A DNA stretch of 34,153 nucleotides from an uncultured Collinsella sp. (GTDB lineage: Bacteria; Actinomycetota; Coriobacteriia; Coriobacteriales; Coriobacteriaceae), in assembly GCA_900758845.1 (NCBI GenBank), contig CAAESW010000023.1, positions 1-34,153 on the forward strand, in the 5' to 3' direction. How positions within the stretch are numbered: the stretch's first letter is position 1; every line of letters begins with the position of its first letter. Of the stretch, positions 1 through 7,566 are shown in pieces. The notes under the pieces are model-generated. The model was not told the origin of the DNA, did no database searches, and saw only the letters and a list, made by a program, of their open reading frames with translations. Made by a program: the position numbers and the translations under genes.

Positions 1-540
1 CCGTCGCCAGGAGGAAGAGCTCGACCTTCTCCCTGCTGTACATGCGAACCTCCAGTCCGGACCGCTTCACGGTCCAACTTTCTGTCCGCACCCCCTTATG
101 ACGAAAAGGTCACCAAAGAAGAGCTTCTTCTTGAAATGAGCAACCAGCTCATCGATGACGATGTCGCTACCGAGGGGCTCTATGAATCGTGCATTGAACG
201 CGAAAACGTCGCAAGCACGGCATTGAGCGAGACGCTCGCCCTTCCCCATCCGCTCAAGCCATGCGCTAAAACCACCCGAGTTGGGGTGGCGCTGCTTCGA
301 AAGCCCATCAAATGGCAGCCGATGGACGTGAAGTCGATGAGCGTTTATGAAGGTGTCGACTATACGGGCATGCGAATCCAAGTCGTGTTTCTGCTTCTTT
401 TAAATCCACAAGACAGCACCGACGTCGCCCGTTTTTACGACCTGCTCATTAAGATTACCGAGGACCCCAGGCTCGGACGCGAAATCGCCAATTCGGCTTC
501 CTACACGGACTTTATCAGAGTCATCCGTTCCGCCTGCTAG
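1..540 (+). CDS. PTS EIIA (fructose/mannitol-type) domain protein, C-terminal part
   Basis: The 5' end lies outside the window. The visible part is a type-2 PTS EIIA domain, from about base 106 to the stop at 538-540. It contains the phospho-histidine motif ALPHPLKP (His codon 247-249), preceded by a YESCIEREN segment and followed by VVFLLLLNPQD and a helical C-terminus. Such domains take a phosphoryl group from HPr. At the end of a longer protein they usually belong to PRD-containing transcription antiterminators/activators of the BglG, LicR or MtlR kind, and the lack of a good start near base 136 fits a C-terminal domain. The frame is open back to base 1, but its third positions become G/C-poor before about base 90, so a frameshift near there is possible. 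The parent protein type is inferred. Confidence 0.72.
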   Translation, partial: PSPGGRARPSPCCTCEPPVRTASRSNFLSAPPYDEKVTKEELLLEMSNQLIDDDVATEGLYESCIERENVASTALSETLALPHPLKPCAKTTRVGVALLRKPIKWQPMDVKSMSVYEGVDYTGMRIQVVFLLLLNPQDSTDVARFYDLLIKITEDPRLGREIANSASYTDFIRVIRSAC

Positions 541-554
541 TCGACTCGTCGGAC

Positions 555-585
555 TGCGGCCTCTCGCCGATCGCGAGGGGTCGCA
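555..585. terminator. Hairpin between convergent genes
   Basis: A 13-bp stem with two mismatches or wobble pairs (555-567 with 573-585) and a short loop lies between the end of the plus-strand EIIA gene and the end of the minus-strand ybaK gene. The following T-run is weak, so it is only a probable terminator. Confidence 0.4.
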
Positions 586-611
586 GCATTTCCAAGCAGG
601 CTTCTGAGCCT

Positions 612-1091
612 CTAGTCCTCGCTCTCCCACCCGCGGCAGACGTCGACCCAGCCCTGGGCGTCAGACGCCGCCTCGAGCTCGGGTACCGAAAGCGCTACGC
701 CACTGTGGTCGTCGCCGCAGGCCGGGTAGACAGTGCCGAAGCGCTTAAGCGACTCGTCCAGATACACCGGCACGCCCTCGTTAACGCCAAAGGGGCAGAC
801 GCCGCCGGGTGCATGGCCCACAGCTTCCTCGACCGCAGCACCGGGTACCATATGCGGCTTACCGTGGAAAAACTTCTTGAACTTGGAGCTGTTGACGCGC
901 GCGTCCCCGGCGCACAGCACGAGCACCGCCGTGCCGTCGACGTCGAACGCCATCGTTTTCGCGATCTGCGCGGGGGCAGTTCCCAGCGCCGCCGCGGCTT
1001 CCTCGACGGTTGCCGTCTCCTCCTGAGGCACGATCACGCGGTCGCCAAAGCCTTTCGTCTTAAGATGCGCCATCGCCTTGTCGAACGCCAT
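612..1091 (-). CDS. ybaK: YbaK/EbsC-family Cys-tRNA(Pro)/aminoacyl-tRNA deacylase
   Basis: This is a 159-residue protein, the usual size for a free-standing YbaK/ProX editing domain. The family hydrolyses mischarged aminoacyl-tRNA, typically Cys-tRNA(Pro) or Ala-tRNA(Pro), in the cytoplasm. Visible signatures are the N-terminal helix, the QIAKTMAFDVDGTAVLVLCA strand region, KFKKFF with the conserved lysines, the GHAPGGVCPFGV motif that lines the catalytic pocket, and VYLDESLKRF. The ATG at 1091 follows a good ribosome site (GGAGGAG, 8 nt upstream). The gene has its own probable promoter in the 94-bp gap after feoB. The exact tRNA substrate cannot be read from the sequence. Confidence 0.9.
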   Translation of the reverse strand: MAFDKAMAHLKTKGFGDRVIVPQEETATVEEAAAALGTAPAQIAKTMAFDVDGTAVLVLCAGDARVNSSKFKKFFHGKPHMVPGAAVEEAVGHAPGGVCPFGVNEGVPVYLDESLKRFGTVYPACGDDHSGVALSVPELEAASDAQGWVDVCRGWESED

Positions 1092-1130
1092 AACAAAAAC
1101 TCCTCCGCCAAACGAACTGTTTGACAGAGG

Positions 1131-1158
1131 AGTATAGCCCGAGCTTGCGCTCTGTACA
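1131..1158 (-). promoter_or_regulatory. Probable promoter of ybaK
   Basis: On the minus strand, TGTACA (1153-1158), a 16-nt spacer and TATACT (1131-1136) match the -35 and -10 consensus at 4 and 5 of 6 positions. They sit about 40 bp upstream of the ybaK start. Confidence 0.55.
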
Positions 1159-1185
1159 GAAAGGCCTCACTCGCGAAACCTTTGT

Positions 1186-3543
1186 TTACAAGTCGACCAA
1201 CATGCCAACGCTGTGGACCAAGAACGCCACGATCCAGGCGACCGTCACTTGAAACGCGAACACGGCCACGGCATAGCGCGCGCCCAACTCGCTCTTGACG
1301 GCGCCGATTGCCGCCACACAAGGCGGGTACAGCAACGTAAAGACCAAGAACACGTAGGCGGTAAACGGCGAAAACATGGTCGACAGTGCCGCGGGCGAGG
1401 TCGCGCCCAAAAGCACCGTGAGGGTCGAGATGACACTCTCCTTGGCGATAAGTCCGGTGACGAGCGCCGTGGATGCACGCCAGTCGCCAAACCCAAGCGG
1501 CGTCAGCGCCGGCGCAATGATGCTGCCGAGACCCGCAAGCAGACTCTGCGACTGATCGGCGACCACATTAAAGCGGATGTCGAACGTCTGAAGGAACCAG
1601 ATGACCACGGTAGCGGCAAAGATAATGGTAAAGGCCCTGGTAATAAAGTCTTTGGCCTTATCCCATGCCAGCATCACCGTCGTCTTGACGCTCGGCAGGC
1701 GGTAATTGGGCAGCTCCATGATAAACGGCACCGGGTCGCCCTTAAATGCAGTGCGGTTGAGCACCAAAGCCGCGATGCAGCCGACCACGATACCGATCAG
1801 ATAGAGTGAGACCATGGCGGGAACCGTCGCCTGCGGGAAAAACGCCCCGCACAGCAAGCCGTAAACCGGCAACTTGGCTGAGCAGCTCATAAACGGCGTG
1901 AGCATGACCGTCATCTTGCGGTCGTGCTCGGATGGGAGCGTACGGGTCGACATGATAGCCGGCACGGTGCAGCCAAAACCGACGAGCATGGGCACGAAGC
2001 TGCGGCCCGACAGGCCAAAGCGACGTAACACCTTATCCATGACAAAGGCTACGCGTGCCATGTAGCCGGAGTCTTCCAGAATGGAGAGGAACAAGAAGAG
2101 CACGACGATAATCGGCAGGAAGGTCAGCACACTGCCCACGCCCGTAAGCACGCCGTCGACAGCCAGCGAGCGCACCACGTCGTTGGTGCCGAACGCCTTG
2201 AGGCCTGCATCGGCCGAAGCGATGATAGCAGCGATACCGTCCTCCATGAGTCCCTGCAACGCCGCGCCGATCACGCCAAACGTCAGCCAAAAGACGAGGC
2301 CCATGATCACCAGAAACGCCGGAATGGCTGTGTAACGACCTGTCAGGATGCGGTCAATCTTGACGGAGCGCACGTGCTCGCGGCTCTCGTGCGGCTTGAC
2401 GACGCAACGCCCGCACACGTCGCCGATAAAGCTAAAACGCATATCGGCCAGCGCAGATAGGCGGTCGGTGCCGGCCTCGCCCTCCATCTGGGTGATGATG
2501 TGCTCGATGGCGTCGAGCTCGTTGCGATCCAGGTGAAGCGCCTCGGTTACCAGCTCATCGCCCTCGACCAGCTTGGTCGCCGCAAAGCGCACCGGGATGT
2601 GCGCCGTCACGGCATGGTCCTCGATCAGGTTAGCAATACCGTGGATGCAGCGATGCAGCGCACCGCCGTCCGGACCGTCGGGCGCGCAAAAGTCCAGGCG
2701 ACCGGGGCGCTCGCGGAACCGCGCCACGTGCAAGGCATGATCCACCAACTCGCCGATACCCTCGTTGCGGGCAGCACTAATGGGAACAACGGGCACGCCC
2801 AACAGACTCTCGAGCAGGTTGACGTCCACGGCGCCGCCGTTGGCGGTCACCTCGTCCATCATGTTGAGCGCGATGACCATAGGACGGTCGAGCTCCATGA
2901 GCTGCAGTGTCAGGTACAGATTACGCTCGATGTTGGTAGCGTCAATGATGTCGATGATGGCGTCCGGACGCTCGTCGAGGATGAACTGACGGCTCACGAC
3001 CTCTTCGCCTGTGTACGGCGACAGGGAGTAAATGCCAGGCAGGTCGGTAACGCTCGCCTCGGGATGGTTACGGATGGTGCCATCTTTGCGGTCGACCGTC
3101 ACGCCGGGAAAGTTACCGACGTGCTGGTTGGAGCCCGTCAGCTGGTTGAATAACGTGGTCTTGCCGCAGTTTTGGTTGCCGGCGAGGGCAAAGTGCAGCG
3201 GCGCGCCCTCGGGCACGGCCGTCTTTGCCGCACGGGGCGAATACGACCCCTCGCCCAGGGCCGGATGCTCCGTCGTGCCGATTGCGGCGTTAGCGCGCGG
3301 ACCCGTATCGGTGTCGTGAATACCCACGAGCTCGATGCGAGCGGCATCGTCCTTGCGCAGTGTCAACTCGTAGCCACGCAGGCGGATCTCGAGCGGATCG
3401 CCCATGGGGGCGTACTTCATCATGGTGACTTCGGTGCCCGGCGTTAGGCCCATGTCCAAAATATGCTGTCGAAGCGCCTGGTCGTCCGATGCCACCGATG
3501 CGACAACGGCGTCCTTTCCAATCTCGAGTGTATCGAGCCTCAC
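1186..3543 (-). CDS. feoB: FeoA-FeoB fusion ferrous iron transporter
   Basis: This is a Fe(II) uptake permease of the cytoplasmic membrane. The open frame runs to 3780, but the likely start is the GTG at 3543: a strong ribosome site (GGGGGAGGAG) ends 7 nt before it, and the FeoA fold begins there. The product is 785 residues. Residues 1-73 form a FeoA-type SH3 domain and 74-115 a linker. The G protein follows, with G1 GNQNCGKT (122-129), the GNFPGVTVD switch, G3 DLPG and G4 NMMD. The membrane part has two gate regions, including GFGCTVPAIMSTRTLP. FeoA and FeoB are usually separate, but fusions are known. A tandem operator lies directly upstream, so metal-dependent repression is likely. The minus-strand frame upstream of 3543 overlaps this operator and is probably not translated. 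Confidence 0.95.
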   Translation of the reverse strand: MRLDTLEIGKDAVVASVASDDQALRQHILDMGLTPGTEVTMMKYAPMGDPLEIRLRGYELTLRKDDAARIELVGIHDTDTGPRANAAIGTTEHPALGEGSYSPRAAKTAVPEGAPLHFALAGNQNCGKTTLFNQLTGSNQHVGNFPGVTVDRKDGTIRNHPEASVTDLPGIYSLSPYTGEEVVSRQFILDERPDAIIDIIDATNIERNLYLTLQLMELDRPMVIALNMMDEVTANGGAVDVNLLESLLGVPVVPISAARNEGIGELVDHALHVARFRERPGRLDFCAPDGPDGGALHRCIHGIANLIEDHAVTAHIPVRFAATKLVEGDELVTEALHLDRNELDAIEHIITQMEGEAGTDRLSALADMRFSFIGDVCGRCVVKPHESREHVRSVKIDRILTGRYTAIPAFLVIMGLVFWLTFGVIGAALQGLMEDGIAAIIASADAGLKAFGTNDVVRSLAVDGVLTGVGSVLTFLPIIVVLFLFLSILEDSGYMARVAFVMDKVLRRFGLSGRSFVPMLVGFGCTVPAIMSTRTLPSEHDRKMTVMLTPFMSCSAKLPVYGLLCGAFFPQATVPAMVSLYLIGIVVGCIAALVLNRTAFKGDPVPFIMELPNYRLPSVKTTVMLAWDKAKDFITRAFTIIFAATVVIWFLQTFDIRFNVVADQSQSLLAGLGSIIAPALTPLGFGDWRASTALVTGLIAKESVISTLTVLLGATSPAALSTMFSPFTAYVFLVFTLLYPPCVAAIGAVKSELGARYAVAVFAFQVTVAWIVAFLVHSVGMLVDL

Positions 3544-3585
3544 GTCCGTGCTCCTCCCCCGGCGCCCACAGGGCGTTGCATTTAT

Positions 3586-3619
3586 GTTCACCATGGCTAA
3601 CCGTTTGCCATGGCTAACC
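3586..3619 (-). promoter_or_regulatory. Tandem 17-bp operator upstream of feoAB
   Basis: Two directly adjacent 17-bp copies (3586-3602 and 3603-3619) match at 15 of 17 positions. On the minus strand each reads GGTTAGCCATGGYRAAC. The distal copy is an almost perfect inverted repeat centred on CCATGG. The GGTTAGCC half-site resembles DtxR/IdeR iron boxes. The site lies 43 bp upstream of the feoAB GTG, where a repressor would block transcription. The regulator itself is not in the window. Confidence 0.6.
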
Positions 3620-3701
3620 AATTTAACCATGCATGATAGCGCGAACATACAACGATGTTCAATCGACAGATTGCTGCAATGGGGACAGGCAGGAGAGTTC
3701 A

Positions 3702-3901
3702 GGGCCATAGTTTCCCGATGAGGCCTCTCGGGGAAACTACATCCCAGAATTCTGGCTCGAAACGGGATATGGTTTCCCAAACAGGCCTCTTACGGAAAAT
3801 GCATCCCGGAATCCCCACTCGAAACGGGACGCACTTTCCCAGTCGAGGCCCTATGGGAAACTGCGTCCCACCTTGAAAGGCAAAACTGGGACGCAGTTTC
3901 C
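3702..3901. repeat. 62-bp periodic array of palindromic units
   Basis: Four units start at exact 62-base intervals: 3702, 3764, 3826 and 3888. Each of the first three is a hairpin of about 44 nt, roughly GGGAYRYRSTTTCCC, then a loop holding GAGGCC or AGGCCTC, then GGGAAANTGCRTCCC. Spacers of about 18 nt, two of which end in CTCGAAAC, separate the units. The fourth unit stops after 14 nt. The arms differ between units but remain complementary within each unit. Confidence 0.75.
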
Positions 3902-3920
3902 GGGCGGGGCATCAAAAACG

Positions 3921-3989
3921 AAGTTGCGGTGGAATAGTTCCTGGATGGGCTGGTTGATGCCCCAGATAGGAACTATTTCACCGCAAGTT
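3921..3989. repeat. Long imperfect inverted repeat
   Basis: Arms 3921-3950 and 3959-3989 pair over about 30 bp with few mismatches; each contains TTGCGGTGRAATAGTTCCT. It begins 27 bp after the hydrolase stop on the minus strand. It could act as a terminator or 3' stabiliser of that mRNA, or be a dispersed palindromic element. Confidence 0.7.
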
Positions 3990-4015
3990 ATTGAAGGGCT
4001 TGGATGCCGGGACTC

Positions 4016-4915
4016 TTACAGATGGCGCCCCAGGAAGCGGAAGGCTAGGCGGATCCAGGGACGGACCGCCACCTGCTTGTCCTCGTTGTCGACCGCGGTG
4101 TTGGCGTTGCCGAGCGAAAGGCCGTGACCACCCTGGTCGAAGACGTGCATCTCGCATGCAACGCCCTCCTCGGCCATGCGCTGCGCAAACGGGTAGACCT
4201 GCGCGATCGGCGCCGTCTTGTCGTCGGACACGCCCCACACAAAGGTCGGTGGCATCTGACGCGAAACATGCGTGGTGGGGCAGATGTCGGCCAGATGCTC
4301 GTCAGTTGCCTCGCCGCCCGTCACCATCGACAGGTAGTCGTTGAGCAAATCGCGCCCCGTCTTGCCGCCCGTCTTGGGCACACGCAAGTCAATGCGCGGA
4401 TCGCGCGTCTGCATGTCGCGCACATAGGCAAAGTCGAGCAATGGATAGCCCAGCACCACGGCATCGGGACGAATGTCGTCCGGACGCGCCCCGGCAAGTG
4501 CCGCAAAGGGGCCGGTCTTCCACTGTGTTGCCAGCGAGGCGCAAATCATGCCGCCAGCAGAAAAGCCCACGACGCACACGCGCTTAGGATCGACATGCCA
4601 CTCGTCGGCGTTGGCGCGCACCGTGGCGACCATCTTGGCAAGATCTGCCTGGGGGTGCGGAAAGCTCACGTCACCCGTAGAACTCGTGACATAGTTGAGC
4701 ACAAAGGCCTGGTAACCGTGATCCAAAAACGCAAACGCCACAGGATCCTGCTCATGCGGAGCGATATGCGTAAACGCACCTCCGCCACAGATAATCACCG
4801 CGGGGCGGCGGCCATTCAGTTTATCGGGCAACGGCTCGGCACCCAAATACGTAAACGTCGCCGGATAATCCTCGGTCGGCTCCTCGCCCCACAGCGCATG
4901 GTTCTCGACAATCAT
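4016..4915 (-). CDS. Alpha/beta hydrolase (esterase/acylesterase-like)
   Basis: This is a 299-residue cytoplasmic alpha/beta hydrolase with no signal peptide. The oxyanion region is ICGGGAFTHIAPHEQD, the nucleophile elbow is GFSAGG, the acid is probably in WGVSDDKTAP, and the catalytic histidine is in GGHGLS. This layout matches the BD-FAE/acetyl-xylan-esterase-like lipase group (Pfam Abhydrolase_3/DLH-like) often used to remove acyl groups from plant glycans. A ribosome site (AAGGGAG, 5 nt before ATG 4915) supports the start. It is transcribed away from the PTS EIIA gene crr and ends before the repeat region. The natural substrate cannot be told. Confidence 0.85.
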   Translation of the reverse strand: MIVENHALWGEEPTEDYPATFTYLGAEPLPDKLNGRRPAVIICGGGAFTHIAPHEQDPVAFAFLDHGYQAFVLNYVTSSTGDVSFPHPQADLAKMVATVRANADEWHVDPKRVCVVGFSAGGMICASLATQWKTGPFAALAGARPDDIRPDAVVLGYPLLDFAYVRDMQTRDPRIDLRVPKTGGKTGRDLLNDYLSMVTGGEATDEHLADICPTTHVSRQMPPTFVWGVSDDKTAPIAQVYPFAQRMAEEGVACEMHVFDQGGHGLSLGNANTAVDNEDKQVAVRPWIRLAFRFLGRHL

Positions 4916-5064
4916 ATGTGCTCCCTTCGCGCAAATTATGCGCCCTTATTTTTCGCCTTCAAGCGTACCCCACTTGAACCCGTGGCGCAGAAACACTCCG
5001 GCAATAAGTTTCCCTTCAACTGATATATCACATAATCCCAGTTCAGAGGTATCGTTGAGCAGCG

Positions 5065-5111
5065 TAGAATAGGGGCGTTGACCAAGCCGCGAAACACATG
5101 TGAAACGTTTC
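5065..5111 (+). promoter_or_regulatory. Probable crr promoter region with cre-like operator
   Basis: TAGAAT (5065-5070) is a good -10 box, with only a weak -35 (TTCAGA, 17 nt upstream). Downstream lies a perfect 10-bp palindrome, GAAACGTTTC (5102-5111), of the kind bound by LacI/CcpA-family regulators. It sits 48 bp before the crr ATG, where binding would act as a roadblock. Confidence 0.5.
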
Positions 5112-5158
5112 CGGCAAACCAAACGCGCGATATGCGCCTATTTAAGTTGGAGGCAACT

Positions 5159-5722
5159 ATGGGTCTGCTCGATTCGCTTAAGTCCACCTTCACCTCGACC
5201 GGCGAGGCGTCCGTTCCGCCCGCAGCAAGCTTCGCTACCCGCGAAGGCGTCATCTATGCCCCCGTCAACGGCGTGCTCGTCAACCTGAACGAGGTTCCCG
5301 ACGAGACGATCGCCTCGGGCATGCTTGGCCAGGGCTATGGCATCGAGCCCATTACCGGCACCATCTATGCGCCCGCCAACGGCCGCATCGGTGCCACCAC
5401 TGTCACCAACCACTCCATCGGCATGATCACCGAGGACGGCCTGCGCGTGTTCATCCATGTTGGCCTGGGCACCGTGGAAATGAACGGCAAGGGTTTTGCC
5501 CGCTTTGTCGAGATGGGCGATGTGGTCAAGGCAGGCCAGCCGCTCATCAGCTTCGACCGCGAGGCCATTAAGGCCGCTGGTCACGAGGACATCGTGACCG
5601 TCATCGTCTCCGAGCTCGATCGTCTTAAGAGCATCGACCATGTCGGCGAGTCTGGAACGCTTATCGGCGGCAACCCGCTCGTCAAGCTTGGCGACCCGCT
5701 GCTGGTTGCCAAGACCAAGTAG
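5159..5722 (+). CDS. crr: PTS glucose-type EIIA component
   Basis: This is a 187-residue single-domain EIIA(Glc) protein. It carries a phosphoryl group from HPr to a sugar-specific EIIB and in many bacteria also controls other permeases. The hallmark motifs are TGTIYAPANGRI, NHSIGM with His85, and VFIHVGLGTVEMNGKGF with the phosphorylated His100 (equivalent to His75 and His90 of the E. coli protein). The start is the ATG at 5159, because TTGGAGG lies 5 nt upstream. A longer in-frame extension starting with TTG at 5078 lacks a ribosome site. The gene is monocistronic: it has its own promoter region and is followed by a strong terminator. Because it stands alone, it probably serves EIIBC proteins encoded elsewhere. 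Confidence 0.94.
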   Translation: MGLLDSLKSTFTSTGEASVPPAASFATREGVIYAPVNGVLVNLNEVPDETIASGMLGQGYGIEPITGTIYAPANGRIGATTVTNHSIGMITEDGLRVFIHVGLGTVEMNGKGFARFVEMGDVVKAGQPLISFDREAIKAAGHEDIVTVIVSELDRLKSIDHVGESGTLIGGNPLVKLGDPLLVAKTK

Positions 5723-5761
5723 CCAGGCCCCACGCCACACAGCCAAAAGGCACCTCGTCAA

Positions 5762-5797
5762 GCGCCCGCGACCATTTGGCCGCGGGCGCTTTTCGTT
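5762..5797 (+). terminator. Intrinsic terminator of crr
   Basis: A perfect 9-bp GC stem (5762-5770 with 5781-5789) is followed by TTTTCGTTT, 39 bp after the crr stop. Confidence 0.85.
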
Positions 5798-5903
5798 TGA
5801 AAAACCATCCCGCCAATGCTTTATCTGTATAGCTCAAATGAGCCGAGCTGCTAGAATATCGAACTGTATGGATAACTATCATTCAACCGTTATGGGAGGA
5901 TAC

Positions 5904-7307
5904 GTGAACCGCACCAAAATCGCGCAGCTCTATGCCGATGCCGAGTCGCTCGGCGGCCAGACCGTCACCGTCGCCGGCTGGGTCAAGTCCGTCCGCGACA
6001 TGAAGAACTTTGGCTTTGTTACGCTCAACGACGGCAGCTGCTTCCGCGACCTGCAGGTCGTCATGAACCGCGAGGCACTCGACAACTACGACGAGATCGC
6101 CCATCAAAACGTCTCGGCCGCACTCATTTGCACCGGCACCGTCAAGCTGACCCCCGATGCGCCCCAGCCTTTCGAGCTTTCTGCCACCTCCATCGAGGTC
6201 GAGGGCACGAGCGCCCCGGATTACCCGCTGCAGAAGAAGCGCGCAACCGTCGAGTTCCTGCGCACCCAGCAGCACCTGCGCCCGCGCACCAACCTGTTCC
6301 GCGCCGTGTTCCGCATCCGCTCTGTCGCGGCTGCCGCCATCCACCGCTTCTTCCAGGAGCAGGGCTTTGTCTACGTCAACACCCCCATCATCACCACGAG
6401 TGACTGCGAGGGCGCCGGCGAGATGTTCCGCGTGACCACGCTCGACCCCAAAAATCCGCCCCTCACCGAGTCCGGCGAGGTTGACTGGAGCCAGGACTTC
6501 TTTGGCAAGCATGCGAGCCTCACCGTGTCCGGCCAGCTCAATGCCGAGAACTTTGCCATGGCCTTTGGCGACGTGTACACCTTTGGCCCCACCTTCCGTG
6601 CCGAGAACTCCAACACCACGCGCCACGCCGCCGAGTTTTGGATGATCGAGCCCGAGATGGCCTTTGCCGACCTTAACGACTACATGGACAACGCCGAGGC
6701 CATGCTCAAGTACGTCCTTAAGGACGTTATGGCCACCTGCCCCGACGAGCTCAATATGCTCAACAAGTTTGTGGACAAGGGTCTGCTCGAGCGCCTGGAC
6801 CATGTCGCCAACTCCGACTTTGCCCGCGTTACCTACACCGAGGCCGTCGAGATCCTGGAGCAGGCAGTCGCCGACGGCCACAAGTTCGACTACCCCGTGA
6901 GCTGGGGCATCGACCTGCAAACCGAGCACGAACGCTTCCTGACCGAGGAGCACTTTAAGCGCCCGACCTTCGTGACCGACTACCCGGCTGAGATCAAGGC
7001 ATTCTACATGCGCATGAACGAGGACGGCAAGACCGTCGCCGCCGCCGACTGCCTGGTTCCCGGTATCGGCGAGATTATCGGCGGCTCCCAGCGCGAGGAG
7101 CGCCTGGATCTGCTCGAGGCCCGCATCAAGGACCTGGGCATGAATCCCGAGCAGTACAAGTACTACCTTGACCTGCGCCGCTACGGTTCCTGCAAGCACG
7201 CCGGCTACGGTCTGGGCTTCGAGCGCTTGGTCATGTATCTGACCGGCGTGGGCAACATCCGCGACGTCTTGCCGCACCCGCGCACCGTGGGCAACGCCGA
7301 CTTCTAA
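5904..7307 (+). CDS. asnS: Asparaginyl-tRNA synthetase
   Basis: This class IIb synthetase charges tRNA(Asn). The start is probably the GTG at 5904, preceded by GGGAGGA, giving 467 residues, the usual bacterial AsnRS length. The alternative ATGs at 5868 and 5892 lack ribosome sites. An N-terminal OB-fold (VTVAGWVKSVRDMKNFGFV, about residues 15-110) is followed by the catalytic core. Class II motif 2 is visible as FRAENSNTTRHAAEFWMIEP and motif 3 as GYGLGFERLVMYLTG. The GNIRDVLPHPRT tail identifies AsnRS rather than AspRS. A TAGAAT -10 box lies at 5852-5857. A strong terminator follows, so it is a single-gene unit. The large open frames on the opposite strand here are codon-bias shadows. Confidence 0.97.
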   Translation: MNRTKIAQLYADAESLGGQTVTVAGWVKSVRDMKNFGFVTLNDGSCFRDLQVVMNREALDNYDEIAHQNVSAALICTGTVKLTPDAPQPFELSATSIEVEGTSAPDYPLQKKRATVEFLRTQQHLRPRTNLFRAVFRIRSVAAAAIHRFFQEQGFVYVNTPIITTSDCEGAGEMFRVTTLDPKNPPLTESGEVDWSQDFFGKHASLTVSGQLNAENFAMAFGDVYTFGPTFRAENSNTTRHAAEFWMIEPEMAFADLNDYMDNAEAMLKYVLKDVMATCPDELNMLNKFVDKGLLERLDHVANSDFARVTYTEAVEILEQAVADGHKFDYPVSWGIDLQTEHERFLTEEHFKRPTFVTDYPAEIKAFYMRMNEDGKTVAAADCLVPGIGEIIGGSQREERLDLLEARIKDLGMNPEQYKYYLDLRRYGSCKHAGYGLGFERLVMYLTGVGNIRDVLPHPRTVGNADF

Positions 7308-7354
7308 TCGTCGGACGCTAGCTCGCGTCGCCACACGCCAACGCTCATCGCACA

Positions 7355-7390
7355 AGCGTCTCTCGACATCGGTCGAGAGACGCTTTTTTT
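7355..7390 (+). terminator. Intrinsic terminator of asnS
   Basis: A perfect 13-bp stem (7355-7367 with 7372-7384) with a 4-nt loop runs into seven T residues. Confidence 0.95.
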
Positions 7391-7428
7391 CAACAGCATC
7401 CGTCAAGCTTTTGGCAAGTTTTTGGTCA

Positions 7429-7455
7429 GTTGAGTAGGGCTGTTGAAAACTCAAC
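7429..7455. promoter_or_regulatory. Possible operator before the WYL regulator
   Basis: Inverted repeat GTTGAGT (7429-7435) and ACTCAAC (7449-7455) with a 13-nt spacer, about 110 bp before the regulator gene. It could be an autoregulatory site. Evidence is weak. Confidence 0.3.
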
Positions 7456-7566
7456 CCGCCGTTTGCCGACGACTACCGACCGCCCAGAGCGCCCTGCGCC
7501 CCTGGGAAAGCCCCGCGTCCTAGGCTCCATACCGTCGCCACCCAAAACGGAAAGGACGTGGGCACG

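Larger units (their letters stand above)
3544..4015. other. Repeat-rich 472-bp intergenic region
   Basis: No convincing gene is present. From left to right the region holds the feoAB ribosome site, the tandem operator, a unique stretch (3620-3701), a 62-bp periodic hairpin array (3702-3901) and a long inverted repeat (3921-3989) just after the hydrolase gene. Confidence 0.7.

Noticed and set aside
3544..3780. N-terminal extension of FeoB (79 residues)
   Set aside because: It would read through the tandem operator, has no ribosome site at its start, and the strong site GGGGGAGGAG points to the GTG at 3543.
3702..3901. Possible CRISPR array
   Set aside because: Units are large hairpins of variable sequence with similar spacers; no cas genes are in the window.
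5883..7454. Large minus-strand open frame opposite asnS (523 codons)
   Set aside because: It is the complement of a clear synthetase gene; the composition (Gly/Val/Ala/His-rich) is that of a codon-bias shadow.
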